Shown here in pieces: positions 28,370 to 39,256 of a stretch of 64,000 nt of DNA (position 1 is its first letter; each line of letters opens with the position of its first letter). Source of the DNA: Microbacterium profundi (GTDB taxonomy: Bacteria > Actinomycetota > Actinomycetes > Actinomycetales > Microbacteriaceae); the NCBI RefSeq assembly GCF_000763375.1, contig NZ_JPSY01000003.1, positions 310,001-374,000 on the forward strand, read 5' to 3'. The notes under the pieces were generated by a model. The model did not search any database, had not been told where the DNA came from, and was given only the letters and a program-made list of their open reading frames with translations. The position numbers and the translations under genes are program-made.

Positions 28370-28696
28370 TCAGACTTCCTTAGTTACAGTCGGATCGATG
28401 AGCACGTCGTCGCCGTCGATCTGGACGACGTAGACCGGTACGGGCTCATATGCGGGGAGATTCTGGGGGATGCCGGTGCGCAGCGAGAATGCGGAGCCGT
28501 GAGCCCAGCATTCCAGCGTGTCGCCTTCGACGAAACCTTCGGACAGCGAGATCTCGCCGTGGGTGCAGGTGTCGCCGATGGCGTGCACCTCGCCCTCGGA
28601 GTCGAGCACGACCGCCATCGGAACGCCGTCGAGCTCCACCCGCAGCGGGGTGTCCTGCTCGAGTTCGCCCAGGCCGCAGGCGCGCTGTGCGCTCAC
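28370..28696 (-). CDS. Rieske [2Fe-2S] ferredoxin in the suf operon
   Basis: A 108-residue Rieske-type ferredoxin. The cluster ligands are CTHGEISL (first Cys-x-His) and CWAHGSAFSL (second Cys-x2-His). Proteins of this kind are annotated as non-heme iron oxygenase ferredoxin subunits but in actinobacteria sit between sufD and sufC. There it may deliver electrons or act as a cluster acceptor. It starts with GTG at 28696, overlapping the sufD stop by 4 nt. Confidence 0.92.
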   Translation of the reverse strand: MSAQRACGLGELEQDTPLRVELDGVPMAVVLDSEGEVHAIGDTCTHGEISLSEGFVEGDTLECWAHGSAFSLRTGIPQNLPAYEPVPVYVVQIDGDDVLIDPTVTKEV

Positions 28697-29913
28697 TGGT
28701 TCACCGCCGCGAGTTCGGTTTCGATCGCGCTGAGCAGCTCCTCCTCGAGGGCAGGGATGCCGAGTCGCTGCACGACGTCGGTGAGGAAGCCCAGCACGAC
28801 GAGGCGTCGTGCCTCTTCTTCCGTGATTCCTCGTGCCTGCAGGTAGAACAGCTGCTCATCGTCGAAACGACCCGTCGCGCTGGCGTGTCCTGCACCGAGG
28901 ATGTCGCCGGTCTCGATCTCCAGGTTCGGGATCGAGTCGGCGCGAGCACCCTCTGTGAGCACCAGGTTGCGGTTCGCCTCGTAGGAGTCGGTGCCGGTGG
29001 CGTTCGCGCCGATCAGCACGTCGCCGATCCACACGCTGTGCGCGCTCTCGCCCTGCAGTGCGCCCTTGTAGAGCACGTCGCCCTTGGTGTGGGCGCCCTT
29101 GTGGTGCAGATAGACCTGGCTCTCCAGGTGCTGTCCGGCATCGGCGTACGAGAGGCCGTAGAGGTAGCCTTCGGATCCGTTGCCCGCGAGTTCGACGTTG
29201 GGGTTGACCCGGACGAGGCCGCCGCCGAAGCTGATGACGAAGTGCTTGAGCACAGCGTCGTTGTCGACGCGGGCCTGGTGAGATGCCGCGTGCACGGCGT
29301 CGTCGTCCCACCGCTGCACCGACACGACCGTCAGCCGGGATCCGGCACGCGCGATGATCTCGACGTTCTGCGCGTACTGCGCCGATCCGCGGTGGCGGAG
29401 GATCACTGTGGCGGAGCTGTGCTCGAGCGCCTCGATGACGATGTGGCCGTCAGCGCGCTTGTCGGCTCCGTGCCCGGTGATCGTGACGAGGATCGGTTCT
29501 GCGATCTCTTCGTCGCGAGGGACACGCACGTGCAGAGCCTCGGGCGAACCCTGCCAGGCGACTGCCGAGACGATGTCCTCGGAGAGGAAGTGCTCGCCGC
29601 GAGGCGCGGTGCCTGCGGACAGGGACTCCGCGATGTACTGCTCGCCCGTCGTGATCTCGTGGGACACGCCGTCGTTCTGCGCGGCGACGCTGAAGAGCCC
29701 GGAGAGACGGTCGACCGGAGTGTGCTTCCAGTTCACCTCTCGTCCGGTCGGCGTGCCGAACTCCTCCGGCTCGAATGAGCGCGGACGTGCAGATCGGGTC
29801 TGCACCGGGACGAATCCGGCAGCGGCCACCTGGGCTGCGGGGTCGATGTGCGCGCCCGCCTGGGGCGCGTTCGTGTGCTGCGCCTCGCTGGGCGCTGTCG
29901 TCGAGGCCGCCAT
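28693..29913 (-). CDS. sufD: Fe-S cluster assembly protein SufD
   Basis: A 406-residue SufB/SufD-type beta-helix scaffold protein. Recognisable parts are FEPEEFGTPTGREVNWKHTP at the N-terminus, the helix core with LIGANATGTDSYEANRNLVL, and the C-terminal DDEQLFYLQARGITEEEARR. SufD pairs with SufB and SufC to assemble clusters. The start lies directly after the sufB stop. Confidence 0.95.
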   Translation of the reverse strand: MAASTTAPSEAQHTNAPQAGAHIDPAAQVAAAGFVPVQTRSARPRSFEPEEFGTPTGREVNWKHTPVDRLSGLFSVAAQNDGVSHEITTGEQYIAESLSAGTAPRGEHFLSEDIVSAVAWQGSPEALHVRVPRDEEIAEPILVTITGHGADKRADGHIVIEALEHSSATVILRHRGSAQYAQNVEIIARAGSRLTVVSVQRWDDDAVHAASHQARVDNDAVLKHFVISFGGGLVRVNPNVELAGNGSEGYLYGLSYADAGQHLESQVYLHHKGAHTKGDVLYKGALQGESAHSVWIGDVLIGANATGTDSYEANRNLVLTEGARADSIPNLEIETGDILGAGHASATGRFDDEQLFYLQARGITEEEARRLVVLGFLTDVVQRLGIPALEEELLSAIETELAAVNQ

Positions 29914-31332
29914 TTAGCCGACCGATCCTTCCATGCCCATTTCGATGAGCTTGTTCAGTTCCATGGCGTATTCCATCGGCAGTTCGCGCGCGATCGGCTC
30001 GATGAAGCCGCGCACGATCATCGCCATCGCCTCGTCTTCCGGCATCCCGCGGGACTGGAGGTAGAAGAGCTGCTCTTCACTCACCTTCGAGACGGTCGCC
30101 TCATGGCCGAGCTGCACGTCGTCGACTCGGATGTCGATCGCCGGATATGTGTCGGAGCGGGATTTGGTGTCGACCAGCAGCGCGTCGCAGCGCACCGTGT
30201 TCGCGGAGTGATGGGCGTTGGCGTCGACTCGGACCTCACCGCGGTAGCCGGCACGGCCACCGCCGCGGGCGATCGACTTGGAGACGATCGAGGACTGGGT
30301 GTACGGCGCCATGTGGATCATCTTCGCGCCGGCGTCCTGGTGCTGGCCGGGACCGGCGAATGCGACCGAGAGCGTCTCGCCCTTGGCGTGCTCGCCCATC
30401 AGGTAGATCGACGGGTACTTCATCGTCACCTTGGAGCCGATGTTGCCGTCGACCCACTCCATGGTGGCGCCCTCATGGGCGACAGCACGCTTGGTCACGA
30501 GGTTGTAGACGTTGTTCGACCAGTTCTGGATCGTCGTGTAGCGAACGCGAGCATTCTTCTTCACGATGATCTCGACGACGGCGGAGTGCAGCGAGTCCGA
30601 CTTGTAGATCGGAGCGGTGCAGCCCTCGATGTAGTGGATGTAGCTGTCTTCGTCCGCGATGATCAGGGTGCGCTCGAACTGGCCCATGTTCTCGGTGTTG
30701 ATGCGGAAGTAAGCCTGCAGCGGGATCTCGACGTGCACGCCCTTGGGGACGTAGACGAAGGATCCGCCGGACCAGACGGCGGTGTTGAGGGCTGCGAACT
30801 TGTTGTCACCGGCCGGGATCACCGTTCCGAAGTACTCCTCGAAGAACTCCGGGTGCTCGCGCAGCGCGGTGTCGGTGTCCATGAAGATGACGCCCTGTGC
30901 TTCCAGGTCCTCGCGGATCTGGTGATACACCACTTCGGACTCGTACTGCGCCGCGACTCCGGCGACGAGTCGCTGACGCTCTGCCTCGGGGATGCCGAGC
31001 CGCTCATAGGTCTCTCGGATCTCGACGGGAAGGTCTTCCCAGGACTGCGCCTGCTTCTCCGTCGAGCGGACGAAGTATTTGATGTTGTCGAAGTCGATGT
31101 CGCTGAGATCTGCGCCCCACGTCGGCATCGGCTTGCGTCCGAACAGTGACAGACCCTTCATGCGGGTCTTCAGCATCCATTCGGGTTCGTTCTTCAGCGC
31201 GGAGATGCCGCGCACGACGTCCTCGGAGAGGCCGCGTTTCGCGATGGCTCCTGCGGCGTCTTCATCGTGCCAGCCGAACTCATACACCCCCAGACTTTCG
31301 AGTTCCGGGCGATCGATCAGCACATCCGACAT
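29914..31332 (-). CDS. sufB: Fe-S cluster assembly protein SufB
   Basis: A 472-residue SufB, the main scaffold for nascent Fe-S clusters. Typical segments are [16 protein letters not shown], the beta-helix with [39 protein letters not shown] and the C-terminal [19 protein letters not shown]. The cluster-related Cys is in EGCTAP. I chose the ATG at 31332 ([10 protein letters not shown]) with AAGGAG upstream; an upstream in-frame extension has no homology. It is the first gene of the operon. No sufR regulator precedes it; the divergent neighbour is ctaA. Confidence 0.96.
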   Translation of the reverse strand: MSDVLIDRPELESLGVYEFGWHDEDAAGAIAKRGLSEDVVRGISALKNEPEWMLKTRMKGLSLFGRKPMPTWGADLSDIDFDNIKYFVRSTEKQAQSWEDLPVEIRETYERLGIPEAERQRLVAGVAAQYESEVVYHQIREDLEAQGVIFMDTDTALREHPEFFEEYFGTVIPAGDNKFAALNTAVWSGGSFVYVPKGVHVEIPLQAYFRINTENMGQFERTLIIADEDSYIHYIEGCTAPIYKSDSLHSAVVEIIVKKNARVRYTTIQNWSNNVYNLVTKRAVAHEGATMEWVDGNIGSKVTMKYPSIYLMGEHAKGETLSVAFAGPGQHQDAGAKMIHMAPYTQSSIVSKSIARGGGRAGYRGEVRVDANAHHSANTVRCDALLVDTKSRSDTYPAIDIRVDDVQLGHEATVSKVSEEQLFYLQSRGMPEDEAMAMIVRGFIEPIARELPMEYAMELNKLIEMGMEGSVG

Positions 31333-31563
31333 CACACTCTCCTTGTCAGGCCTCAACGGTGTCATCCGCCCCGACACCTCCTGGCCCGTTCGAGTCGACG
31401 GGTGTGGGTGCCGCTGGTGGGCCTCATCACGGACGCATTCTTCGCGCCTAAACTGTTGGTGATGCACTCTGCGCTTTCCGCAGGCATCGCAACAATCCGA
31501 TTCTACAGGTTCCCCCTGACAAACGGGCCGCGCCCGTGCGCTCGGGCGCGGGCCGGAGGACAC
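31333..31563. promoter_or_regulatory. Divergent promoter region sufB / ctaA
   Basis: This 231-nt intergenic region must hold promoters for the suf operon (minus) and ctaA (plus). I see ribosome-binding sites at both ends (AAGGAG for sufB, CCGGAGGACAC for ctaA). I see no strong promoter hexamers and no obvious Fe-S regulator palindrome. Confidence 0.4.
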
Positions 31564-32682
31564 ATGCCCGACACTGCAGCGCCCGCCGCCACTTCACCGT
31601 ACGAAGGTCGAGGGGATCCTCGCCTCTCCGGATTCGGGCGGCCGCTGCGAGTGCTGGCGTGGCTGTCGTTCATCGCCGAGGTGATCATCATCGGCACCGG
31701 CGGCGCCGTGCGCCTGACCGGATCCGGCCTCGGCTGCTCGGAGTGGCCGCTGTGCACGCCGGAATCGCTGGTGCCCATCTACGAGGTTCAGGGCATCCAC
31801 GGAATCATCGAGTTCGGCAACCGCACGATGACCGGCGTCGTCGGCCTGCTCGCTCTCGCGGTGCTGCTGCTGACGCTGCACGCGATCGGCGGTCGTCGCC
31901 TGGTCATGCGGGCGGTGTGGTTCGCCGTGGGTGGCGTCGCCGCCGCTGTCGTCGCCTACCTCGTCACCGACCCGTTCGGCCTTCCCGCATTCGGCTTCGC
32001 GTCCGGTGCTCTGCTCGTCGCCGTCGTCGTCGCCGCAGTGGATTCGCTGCGGCTGACGACGCGGAGACGGGATCTCTCCACGCTCGCCTGGATCGTCCTC
32101 ATCGGAGTCATGGCGCAGGCAGTGGTCGGGGGCCTTGCCGTCCTCAGCGACCTGAACCCGTTCATCGTCGGGTTCCACTACGCGTCGTCACTGCTGCTCG
32201 TCTGCGTCACCGCCGCCTACCTCGTGAGGCTTCAGGAATCCGGGGCACCGCGCGAGCGCGTCGTGCCGCAGTGGTTCGCGATCGGGTCGCATATCACCGG
32301 ACTCGCGTTGGCCGTGACAATCTTCTTCGGAGTGCTCACCACCGGATCGGGACCGCACTCCGGCGATGCGAACGTCGTGCGGGACGGCTTCGACGCCACG
32401 ATCCTCGCGCACGTGCACTCGTGGCCCGGATATGTCCTCGCCGCTCTGGTGGCAGCGCTGACGATCACCGCGTGGGTGCAGCGGCTCGCACCTCGTCGCT
32501 GGTTCCTTGTGCTCGTGCTCGCCATCCTGGTGCAGGTCGCCGTCGGTATCTGGCAGGCCCGCGCGGGACTGCCGGGGCTGCTAGTCGGCATCCACATGGT
32601 CCTCGCCGCGCTCTCCGCCGCGGCCTACACGGTGACGGTGATGCACCTGAAGCGCCCGGTCGATGCCGACGTCGCGCGATGA
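31564..32682 (+). CDS. ctaA: Heme A synthase
   Basis: A 372-residue integral membrane enzyme that oxidises heme O to heme A for the aa3-type cytochrome oxidase. Eight helices are visible, with the conserved heme-ligand His residues in [36 protein letters not shown] and [11 protein letters not shown]. The Cys pair in [13 protein letters not shown] (first outer loop) is typical of Bacillus and actinobacterial CtaA. I chose the ATG at 31564; the upstream in-frame extension would run into sufB. Confidence 0.94.
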   Translation: MPDTAAPAATSPYEGRGDPRLSGFGRPLRVLAWLSFIAEVIIIGTGGAVRLTGSGLGCSEWPLCTPESLVPIYEVQGIHGIIEFGNRTMTGVVGLLALAVLLLTLHAIGGRRLVMRAVWFAVGGVAAAVVAYLVTDPFGLPAFGFASGALLVAVVVAAVDSLRLTTRRRDLSTLAWIVLIGVMAQAVVGGLAVLSDLNPFIVGFHYASSLLLVCVTAAYLVRLQESGAPRERVVPQWFAIGSHITGLALAVTIFFGVLTTGSGPHSGDANVVRDGFDATILAHVHSWPGYVLAALVAALTITAWVQRLAPRRWFLVLVLAILVQVAVGIWQARAGLPGLLVGIHMVLAALSAAAYTVTVMHLKRPVDADVAR

Positions 32683-32722
32683 TCGGCGCGGCCAGCCTCG
32701 CTGCCCGGCATCCCATGGGTTG

Positions 32723-32774
32723 CCGGAAGGATCTCGCGGGTTGAGCTCGTCGTGAACCCGCGAAATCCTTCCGG
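32723..32774. repeat. Long near-perfect inverted repeat between ctaA and a small membrane gene
   Basis: Two 20-nt arms (32723-32742 and 32755-32774) match with one G/A difference and enclose a 12-nt spacer. It may terminate ctaA on the plus strand, or belong to an extragenic palindrome family. No U-run follows on either strand. Confidence 0.6.
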
Positions 32775-32870
32775 GATCAATCTCACGTCGATCCGGACTG
32801 CGCATCACGCACAGGCTCTGCACAGGTCGCGCATAGCGTATGCATCAACGCGTCCCTGAGGCTTGTCGAC

Positions 32871-33326
32871 ATGAAGAAATCACTCACACGCAGCATCTCG
32901 TACTGGTTCCTGCTCGTCCTCTCTCTCGTGTCCGCCGGAGTGGGCGCGTGGCTGATCTCGGACAACGCGAGCATCATGACGGCCAAGCTGCTCGACGGGA
33001 CGGCGACCGGCGTGGAGGTCTACGTCGGTCAGCCGATGATCGTCGTCGGAGCCGTACTGCTCGGAGCCGGCGTGATCGGAGTCCTTCTCGCCCTGGCCCT
33101 CGCCGCAGCCAAGTCCTTCGTTCCTGCCGCGGCGCCCGTCGTCGTGGAGCCGATCGACTGGGCGGCAGAGACTGCACCCGCGACCGACGCTTCGACAGAC
33201 TCTGCGACGGACGTGGATGCGTCAGAGAAAACGACCGACGATGCCTCGGAAGAGGATCGAATTGAAGAAGATCAGAACGGCAGCAGCGGGTCGACGGCGA
33301 CAGCGACGAATATCAGCGTCAGGTAG
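32871..33326 (+). CDS. Small membrane protein with an acidic tail, function unknown
   Basis: A 151-residue protein with two membrane segments ([19 protein letters not shown] and [20 protein letters not shown]). The C-terminal half is Asp/Glu/Thr/Ser-rich ([20 protein letters not shown]). No known family is recognised. The last 55 nt overlap the convergent ctaB, which is unusual. Similar two-helix, low-complexity proteins occur next to cta genes in related genera as far as I recall. The start ATG at 32871 lacks a strong ribosome-binding site. Confidence 0.6.
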   Translation: MKKSLTRSISYWFLLVLSLVSAGVGAWLISDNASIMTAKLLDGTATGVEVYVGQPMIVVGAVLLGAGVIGVLLALALAAAKSFVPAAAPVVVEPIDWAAETAPATDASTDSATDVDASEKTTDDASEEDRIEEDQNGSSGSTATATNISVR

Positions 33327-34177
33327 GTGATGGAGGCGTGGAACACCCGCATCGGACGCGGGTTCGTTCCACGCACCGCCTGCGAGTACAGCCGGTGCGA
33401 CTCGTAGACGAACCAGCCGCCGAACACCACGGCGGACACGGAGTACACCAGCCCCATGTCGGCGACGGGAATCAGCAGCAACGAGCAGGCCAGCGTCGCC
33501 CACGCGTACAGAATGACCTGAAGGCCGACCTGCGACGCGTTGCGCGTGACGCCGAGCATCGGAACGTCAGCGCCCTGGTAGTCGTCGCGGTATTTCATCG
33601 ACAGCGGCCAGTAGTGCGCCGGCGTCCACAGGAAGACCAGCGCGAACAGCACGATCGCCGGCCAGGCGACGTCTCCCGTGACGGCCGACCAGCCGATCAC
33701 CACCGGGAAGCAGCCGGCGATGCCGCCCCAGATGATGTTCTGCTCGGTACGACGCTTGAGGATCATCGTGTAGATCACGACGTAGAAAAAGATCGCAGCG
33801 ACCGACAGCGTCGCCGTCAGCCAGTTGGTGGTCGCCAGCAGCCAGATCGTGGATGCCACAGCCAGAGTCCAGGAGAAGATCAGTGCCGCTCGCGGCGTGA
33901 TCTCGCCGGTCACGAGCGGGCGCTTCTCGGTGCGATGCATCTGCGCATCCATGTCGCGATCGAGGTACATGTTGAACGATGCCGCGGATCCGGCGCTCAT
34001 CGAGCCGCCGATCACGGTGGCCAGGACGAGCCAGAGGTTCGGCATGCCCCCCTCGGCGAGGAACATGACCGGAACGGTGGAGACGAGCAGAAGCTCGAGC
34101 ACACGGGGCTTCGTCAGTGAGACATACGCCTTGATCGTTTGGCCGATCGGCCGTTTCGCCGTCGTTGCCTCGGACAT
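33272..34177 (-). CDS. ctaB: Protoheme IX farnesyltransferase (heme O synthase)
   Basis: A 301-residue UbiA-type prenyltransferase that adds a farnesyl group to heme B. The first Asp-rich motif is [20 protein letters not shown], and the second lies in [15 protein letters not shown]. Seven to nine membrane helices are evident. The ATG at 34177 ([10 protein letters not shown]) is preferred; the in-frame extension upstream is basic and not conserved. With ctaA in the window it completes heme A synthesis. Confidence 0.95.
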   Translation of the reverse strand: MSEATTAKRPIGQTIKAYVSLTKPRVLELLLVSTVPVMFLAEGGMPNLWLVLATVIGGSMSAGSAASFNMYLDRDMDAQMHRTEKRPLVTGEITPRAALIFSWTLAVASTIWLLATTNWLTATLSVAAIFFYVVIYTMILKRRTEQNIIWGGIAGCFPVVIGWSAVTGDVAWPAIVLFALVFLWTPAHYWPLSMKYRDDYQGADVPMLGVTRNASQVGLQVILYAWATLACSLLLIPVADMGLVYSVSAVVFGGWFVYESHRLYSQAVRGTNPRPMRVFHASITYLTLIFVAVAVDPLLPF

Positions 34178-34418
34178 AGTCGAGATATCGATCGCCTCCC
34201 AGCGCACACTCCGCCAACTGCTCCAGTCTAGTGCAGGCGCCGCACAGGCCCCGCGCACGCCAGGCGTCGAGCCCTGCGCGGCAAGAGAAGGAAATGAAGC
34301 ATCGTGGATCCGGACACGACGCTATGCTGAAACCACTCGCGCGCCCGGCGCTGTGCTCTGTCCGTGACGATGCGGAGGCGCAGGGAATCCGGGCGCCCTC
34401 GTAACCGTTGGAAAGGGC

Positions 34419-36521
34419 ATGACCTTGTCGGAATTGCAGTGGGAAGAGATTGACCGGCGCGCGGTGGACACCGCACGGATCCTGGCGGCGGATGCCGTGG
34501 AGAAGGTCGGCAACGGTCACCCTGGCACGGCGATGAGCCTCGCGCCCCTCGCCTACCTCCTCTACCAGCGCGTCCTGCGCCACGACCCGTCGGACACCGA
34601 CTGGCTGGGCCGCGATCGCTTCATCCTCTCCGCGGGACACTCGTCACTGACGCAGTACGTCCAGCTCTACCTGGGCGGCTTCGGACTCGATCTCGACGAC
34701 CTCAAGTCGCTGCGCACGTGGGGATCGAAGACGCCGGGTCACCCCGAATACGGTCATACCAAGGGCGTGGAGATCACGACGGGTCCGCTCGGTCAGGGCC
34801 TCGCCTCCGCCGTCGGCTTCGCGTACGCATCGCGCTACGAGCGCGGGCTGTTCGACCCGGAGACGGCTGAGGGCAAGAGCCCGTTCGACCACTTCGTGTA
34901 CGTGATCGCCGGAGACGGCGACCTGCAGGAGGGCATCACCAGCGAGGCGGGCTCGCTCGCCGGTCACCAGCAGCTGGGCAACCTCATCGCGTTCTACGAC
35001 TCGAACCAGATCTCGATCGAGGACGACACGAACGTCGCATTCACCGAAGACGTCGCCGCACGGTACGAGGCGTACGGATGGCATGTGCAGACCGTCGACT
35101 GGAAGAAGACCGGCGAATACGTGGAAGACGTCGCCGAGCTGTTCGCCGCAGTCGAGGCCGCGAAGGGCGAGACCGCCAAGCCCTCTCTCATCATCCTCAG
35201 GACGATCATCGGCTGGCCGTCGCCCGGAAAGCAGAACAGCGGCAAGATCCACGGTTCTGCGCTCGGCGCCGACGAGCTCGCCGCCACCAAGAAGGTCCTG
35301 GACTTCGACCCTGAGCAGACCTTCGCCGTCGCGGACGACGTGATCGCGCACACCCGCGCGCTCGCCGACCGTGCCGCTGAGGTGCGCGCCGCGTGGCAGG
35401 AGTCGTTCGATTCCTGGGCCACCGCGAACCCCGAGCGCAAGGCGCTGCTCGACCGCGTCGAGGCGCACGAGCTGCCCTCCGACATCGCGTCGGCGCTTCC
35501 CGCCTTCGAATCGGGCAAGGAAGTCTCCACCCGCGCAGCGTCCGGTCAGGTCATCAACGCTCTCGCTGCCGAGCTCCCCGAGCTGTGGGGCGGCTCGGCC
35601 GACCTCGCCGAGTCGAACCTCACGACCATCAAGAACGCCGCCTCGTTCATCCCTTCCGAGTGGTCGACGCACGAATGGTCGGGCAACCCGTACGGACGCG
35701 TGCTGCACTTCGGCATCCGTGAGCACGCGATGGCGGCGATCATCAACGGCATCGTGCTGCACGGCCCGACCCGCGCCTTCGGCGGCACGTTCCTGATCTT
35801 CAGCGACTACATGCGCCCGTCCGTCCGCCTGGCTGCGCTGATGAACATCCCCAGCATCTTCGTCTGGACGCACGATTCCGTCGCGCTCGGCGAAGACGGC
35901 CCGACGCACCAGCCGATCGAGCAGCTCGCGACCCTGCGCGCCATCCCGAACTTCACGGTGGTGCGCCCTGCGGACGCGAACGAGACCTCGGTCGTCTGGC
36001 TCGAACTGCTGCGCCGCCACGCCGGACCGGCTGGTATCGCGCTGACGCGTCAGAACATCCCGGTGTTCGCACGCGGCGAGGGCGCGGCGTCAGGCGACAC
36101 CTTCGCCTCAGCCGACAACGCGACCAAGGGCGCCTATGTGCTCGCGGAAGCGCCGAACGGCACGCCCGACGTCATCATCATCGCCACCGGCTCCGAGGTG
36201 CAGCTGGCTGTGGCAGCTCGCGAGACGCTGGCCGCCGACGGGATCAACGCCCGCGTCGTCTCGGCTCCGTCGCTGGAGTGGTTCGACGAGCAGGATGCCG
36301 CGTACCGCGAGTCCGTGCTCCCGGCATCGGTCACCGCACGCGTGTCCGTCGAGGCGGGCTCCGCACTCACCTGGCGCGGCATCGTCGGCGACAAGGGACG
36401 TTCCGTCGCGATCGATCACTTCGGCGCATCCGCCGACTACAAGACCCTGTTCCAGGAATTCGGCATCACCGCCGAGGCCGTCGTCGAGGCGGCACGCGCA
36501 ACTGTCAAGGAGAACGCATGA
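34419..36521 (+). CDS. tkt: Transketolase
   Basis: A 700-residue thiamine-diphosphate enzyme of the non-oxidative pentose phosphate branch. The ThDP motif is [14 protein letters not shown] and ends near FYDSN. The N-terminal [20 protein letters not shown], the central [21 protein letters not shown] and the [20 protein letters not shown] stretch are all diagnostic. It opens an operon of six sugar-phosphate genes on the plus strand. Its stop overlaps tal by 4 nt. Confidence 0.98.
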   Translation: MTLSELQWEEIDRRAVDTARILAADAVEKVGNGHPGTAMSLAPLAYLLYQRVLRHDPSDTDWLGRDRFILSAGHSSLTQYVQLYLGGFGLDLDDLKSLRTWGSKTPGHPEYGHTKGVEITTGPLGQGLASAVGFAYASRYERGLFDPETAEGKSPFDHFVYVIAGDGDLQEGITSEAGSLAGHQQLGNLIAFYDSNQISIEDDTNVAFTEDVAARYEAYGWHVQTVDWKKTGEYVEDVAELFAAVEAAKGETAKPSLIILRTIIGWPSPGKQNSGKIHGSALGADELAATKKVLDFDPEQTFAVADDVIAHTRALADRAAEVRAAWQESFDSWATANPERKALLDRVEAHELPSDIASALPAFESGKEVSTRAASGQVINALAAELPELWGGSADLAESNLTTIKNAASFIPSEWSTHEWSGNPYGRVLHFGIREHAMAAIINGIVLHGPTRAFGGTFLIFSDYMRPSVRLAALMNIPSIFVWTHDSVALGEDGPTHQPIEQLATLRAIPNFTVVRPADANETSVVWLELLRRHAGPAGIALTRQNIPVFARGEGAASGDTFASADNATKGAYVLAEAPNGTPDVIIIATGSEVQLAVAARETLAADGINARVVSAPSLEWFDEQDAAYRESVLPASVTARVSVEAGSALTWRGIVGDKGRSVAIDHFGASADYKTLFQEFGITAEAVVEAARATVKENA

Positions 36522-37630
36522 GCACCCCCACCGCAGACCTCGCAGCCGCAGGCGTCAGCATCTGGCTGGACGACCTCTCCCGTACCCGCATCGACTCCGG
36601 CAACCTCGCCGAGCTGATCGAGACGCGAAACGTCGTGGGCGTCACGACGAACCCGACGATCTTCGCCGGTGCCATCACCAACCCGGATGACACCTCCTAC
36701 GACGCGCAGGTCACCGAACTCGCCGCGTCGGGCGCGACTGCCGAAGAGGCCGTGTTCGCGGCCACCACGCAGGACGTCGCCGCCGCACTCGACGTCTTCC
36801 GTCCGGTGTGGGACGCTTCGGGTCACGTCGACGGCCGCGTGTCGATCGAGGTGTCCCCCGATCTCGCGCACGACACCGAGGGAACGGTCGCGCAGGCCAA
36901 GCAGCTCTGGGAGAAGATCGACCGCCCGAACCTGCTGGTGAAGATCCCCGCGACCAAGGCGGGCCTTCCCGCGATCGCGCAGACGATCGGCGCGGGCATC
37001 AGCGTCAACGTGACCCTGATCTTCAGCCTCGAGCGCTACGCCGAGGTCATCGAGGCGTACCTGACCGGGCTCGAGACGGCCGAGGCCGCGGGCATCGACC
37101 TGTCGACGATCGAGTCGGTCGCGTCGTTCTTCGTCTCGCGCGTCGACACCGAGACCGACAAGCGCCTCGTCGCGATCGGCACCGATGAGGCGCTCGCACT
37201 CAAGAGCAAGGCCGGCCTCGCGAACGCCCGTCTCGCGTACGAGCTGTTCGAGAAGACGTTCGCTGGCGACCGCGCCAAGGCCCTTCTGGATGCCGGTGCG
37301 ACCCTGCAGCGTCCGCTGTGGGCCTCGACGGGCGTCAAGGACCCGGCCCTTCCCGACACCCTGTACGTGACGGAACTCGTCGCCCAGGGCGTCGTGAACA
37401 CGATGCCGGAGAAGACGCTCGAGGCGACCTTCGACCACGGCGTCATCGCGGGCGACACGATCACCGGCGGCTACGACGAGGCCCGCGAGGTCTTCGCCGG
37501 ACTCGAGAAGGTCGGCGTCGACTTCGCCGATGTCACCCAGGTGCTCGAGGACGAGGGCGTCGCGAAGTTCATCGACTCCTGGCATGACCTGCTCGCCCAG
37601 GTCGCTGAGGGGCTCGAGGCCCAGCGATGA
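36518..37630 (+). CDS. tal: Transaldolase
   Basis: A 370-residue transaldolase of the actinobacterial type, which moves a dihydroxyacetone unit between sugar phosphates. The Schiff-base Lys is in [11 protein letters not shown], and [15 protein letters not shown] forms the N-terminal active-site strand. [19 protein letters not shown] lies near the C-terminus. The ATG at 36518 overlaps the tkt stop (ATGA), and the stop overlaps pgi in the same way. Confidence 0.97.
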   Translation: MSTPTADLAAAGVSIWLDDLSRTRIDSGNLAELIETRNVVGVTTNPTIFAGAITNPDDTSYDAQVTELAASGATAEEAVFAATTQDVAAALDVFRPVWDASGHVDGRVSIEVSPDLAHDTEGTVAQAKQLWEKIDRPNLLVKIPATKAGLPAIAQTIGAGISVNVTLIFSLERYAEVIEAYLTGLETAEAAGIDLSTIESVASFFVSRVDTETDKRLVAIGTDEALALKSKAGLANARLAYELFEKTFAGDRAKALLDAGATLQRPLWASTGVKDPALPDTLYVTELVAQGVVNTMPEKTLEATFDHGVIAGDTITGGYDEAREVFAGLEKVGVDFADVTQVLEDEGVAKFIDSWHDLLAQVAEGLEAQR

Positions 37631-39234
37631 CGTTCTCGATCCACGCGTCGGGCGCTGCGAAGACGGCGATCGACGAGGTCGTTCCGCAGCTGGTCGGCGA
37701 CCTCATCGCATCGCGCATCACCGGGTTCGACTCGACGCTGTGGGGCGAAGCCGCCGAAGAAGAGGCAGCCAAGCGTCTCGGCTGGCTCGAGGCAGTGTCG
37801 GTCTCGCGTCCTCTGGTTCCTGAGATCGTCGCGCTCCGCGACGCGCTGCGTTCCAAGGGCGTCACCCGCGTCGTGCTCGCCGGCATGGGTGGATCGTCGC
37901 TCGCGCCTGAGGTGATCACGCAGACCGCAGGTGTCGCGCTCACGATCCTCGACTCGACGGCACCCGGCCAGGTACTGGCCGCGCTCGACGAGGGTCTCGA
38001 GCAGACCGCCCTGGTCGTTTCGTCGAAGTCGGGCTCCACGGTCGAGACCGATTCGCAGCGCCGCACGTTCGAGGCCGCGTTCCGCGACCTCGGCATCGAT
38101 CCCGTCGAGCGCATCGTCGTCGTCACCGACCCCGGTTCGCCGCTGGACGCATCCGCTCGCGAGGCCGGATACCGGGTGTTCAACGCCGACCCGAACGTGG
38201 GCGGCCGCTACTCGGCCCTCACCGCCTTCGGGCTGGTGCCCTCCGGACTCGCCGGTGCCGACATCTCCGAGCTGCTCGACGAGGCCGAGGCGACACTGCT
38301 GCAGGTCGCCGTCGACGCGGCAGACAACCCGGCGCTGCGCCTCGGCGCAGCCATCGCAGGCACGAGTCCGCGGCGCGACAAGCTGGGCCTGATCACCGAC
38401 GGAACGCACATCAACGGTCTGCCGGATTGGATCGAGCAGCTCATCGCCGAGTCCACAGGCAAGGACGGCACCGGCATCCTGCCCGTCGTGCTGCTGCCGG
38501 TCTCGCCGGAACTGGATGAGGTCCCCGCTGACCTGCAGATCGTGCGCCTCGTCGATGACGCGAACGAGTTCCACCTGCGCGAGCGTCACGAAGGCGAGAT
38601 CCTCGTGAGCGGTTCGCTCGGCGCGAACCTGATCGTGTGGGAGTACGCGACCGCGATCGCCGGCTACCTGCTGGGCATCGATCCGTTCAACCAGCCCGAC
38701 GTCGAATCCGCCAAGGTCGCCACCCGTGGCCTTCTGGACGCACGGCCCGCGCCGACAGCGCCCGCGTTCGTCGAGAGCGGCATCGAGGTCCGTGTGTCCG
38801 ATCCCGCGCTTGCGGCTTCGGGCAACATCGAAGCGGTGCTGGACGCGCTGTGGGCGCAGCTGCCGGAAGACGGCTACGTGTCGATCCAGGCGTACGTCAA
38901 CCGTCTGGAGCTGCCGCAGCTGCAGGGTCTTCGCGAGCTGGTCGCCGCCGATTCCGGCCGTCCGACCACGTTCGGCTGGGGTCCTCGGTTCCTGCATTCG
39001 ACCGGCCAGTATCACAAGGGCGGACCCGCTCAGGGTGTGTTCCTGCAGATCCTGGAGCGCACAGACGTCGATCTCGAGATCCCAGAGCGCCCGTTCACCT
39101 TCGGACAGCTCATCCAAGCGCAGGCCGCGGGTGATGCCGGCGTGCTGGCCGAGCATGGCCGCCCCGTCGTGTCCCTGACGATCACAGAGGACTCGGCCGA
39201 CGTGCTCGCCCTCTTCGAAGCCGCCCAGAAGTAG
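37627..39234 (+). CDS. pgi: Glucose-6-phosphate isomerase
   Basis: A 535-residue isomerase that interconverts glucose-6-P and fructose-6-P. The sugar-phosphate site is [17 protein letters not shown]. The C-terminal [18 protein letters not shown] is the form also seen in bifunctional transaldolase/isomerase proteins. Here the two enzymes are separate genes in tight coupling (ATGA). Its insertion between tal and zwf links glycolysis with the pentose phosphate entry. Confidence 0.95.
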   Translation: MTFSIHASGAAKTAIDEVVPQLVGDLIASRITGFDSTLWGEAAEEEAAKRLGWLEAVSVSRPLVPEIVALRDALRSKGVTRVVLAGMGGSSLAPEVITQTAGVALTILDSTAPGQVLAALDEGLEQTALVVSSKSGSTVETDSQRRTFEAAFRDLGIDPVERIVVVTDPGSPLDASAREAGYRVFNADPNVGGRYSALTAFGLVPSGLAGADISELLDEAEATLLQVAVDAADNPALRLGAAIAGTSPRRDKLGLITDGTHINGLPDWIEQLIAESTGKDGTGILPVVLLPVSPELDEVPADLQIVRLVDDANEFHLRERHEGEILVSGSLGANLIVWEYATAIAGYLLGIDPFNQPDVESAKVATRGLLDARPAPTAPAFVESGIEVRVSDPALAASGNIEAVLDALWAQLPEDGYVSIQAYVNRLELPQLQGLRELVAADSGRPTTFGWGPRFLHSTGQYHKGGPAQGVFLQILERTDVDLEIPERPFTFGQLIQAQAAGDAGVLAEHGRPVVSLTITEDSADVLALFEAAQK

Positions 39235-39256
39235 CCCGTAGGAGAAGCCCCCGCCG

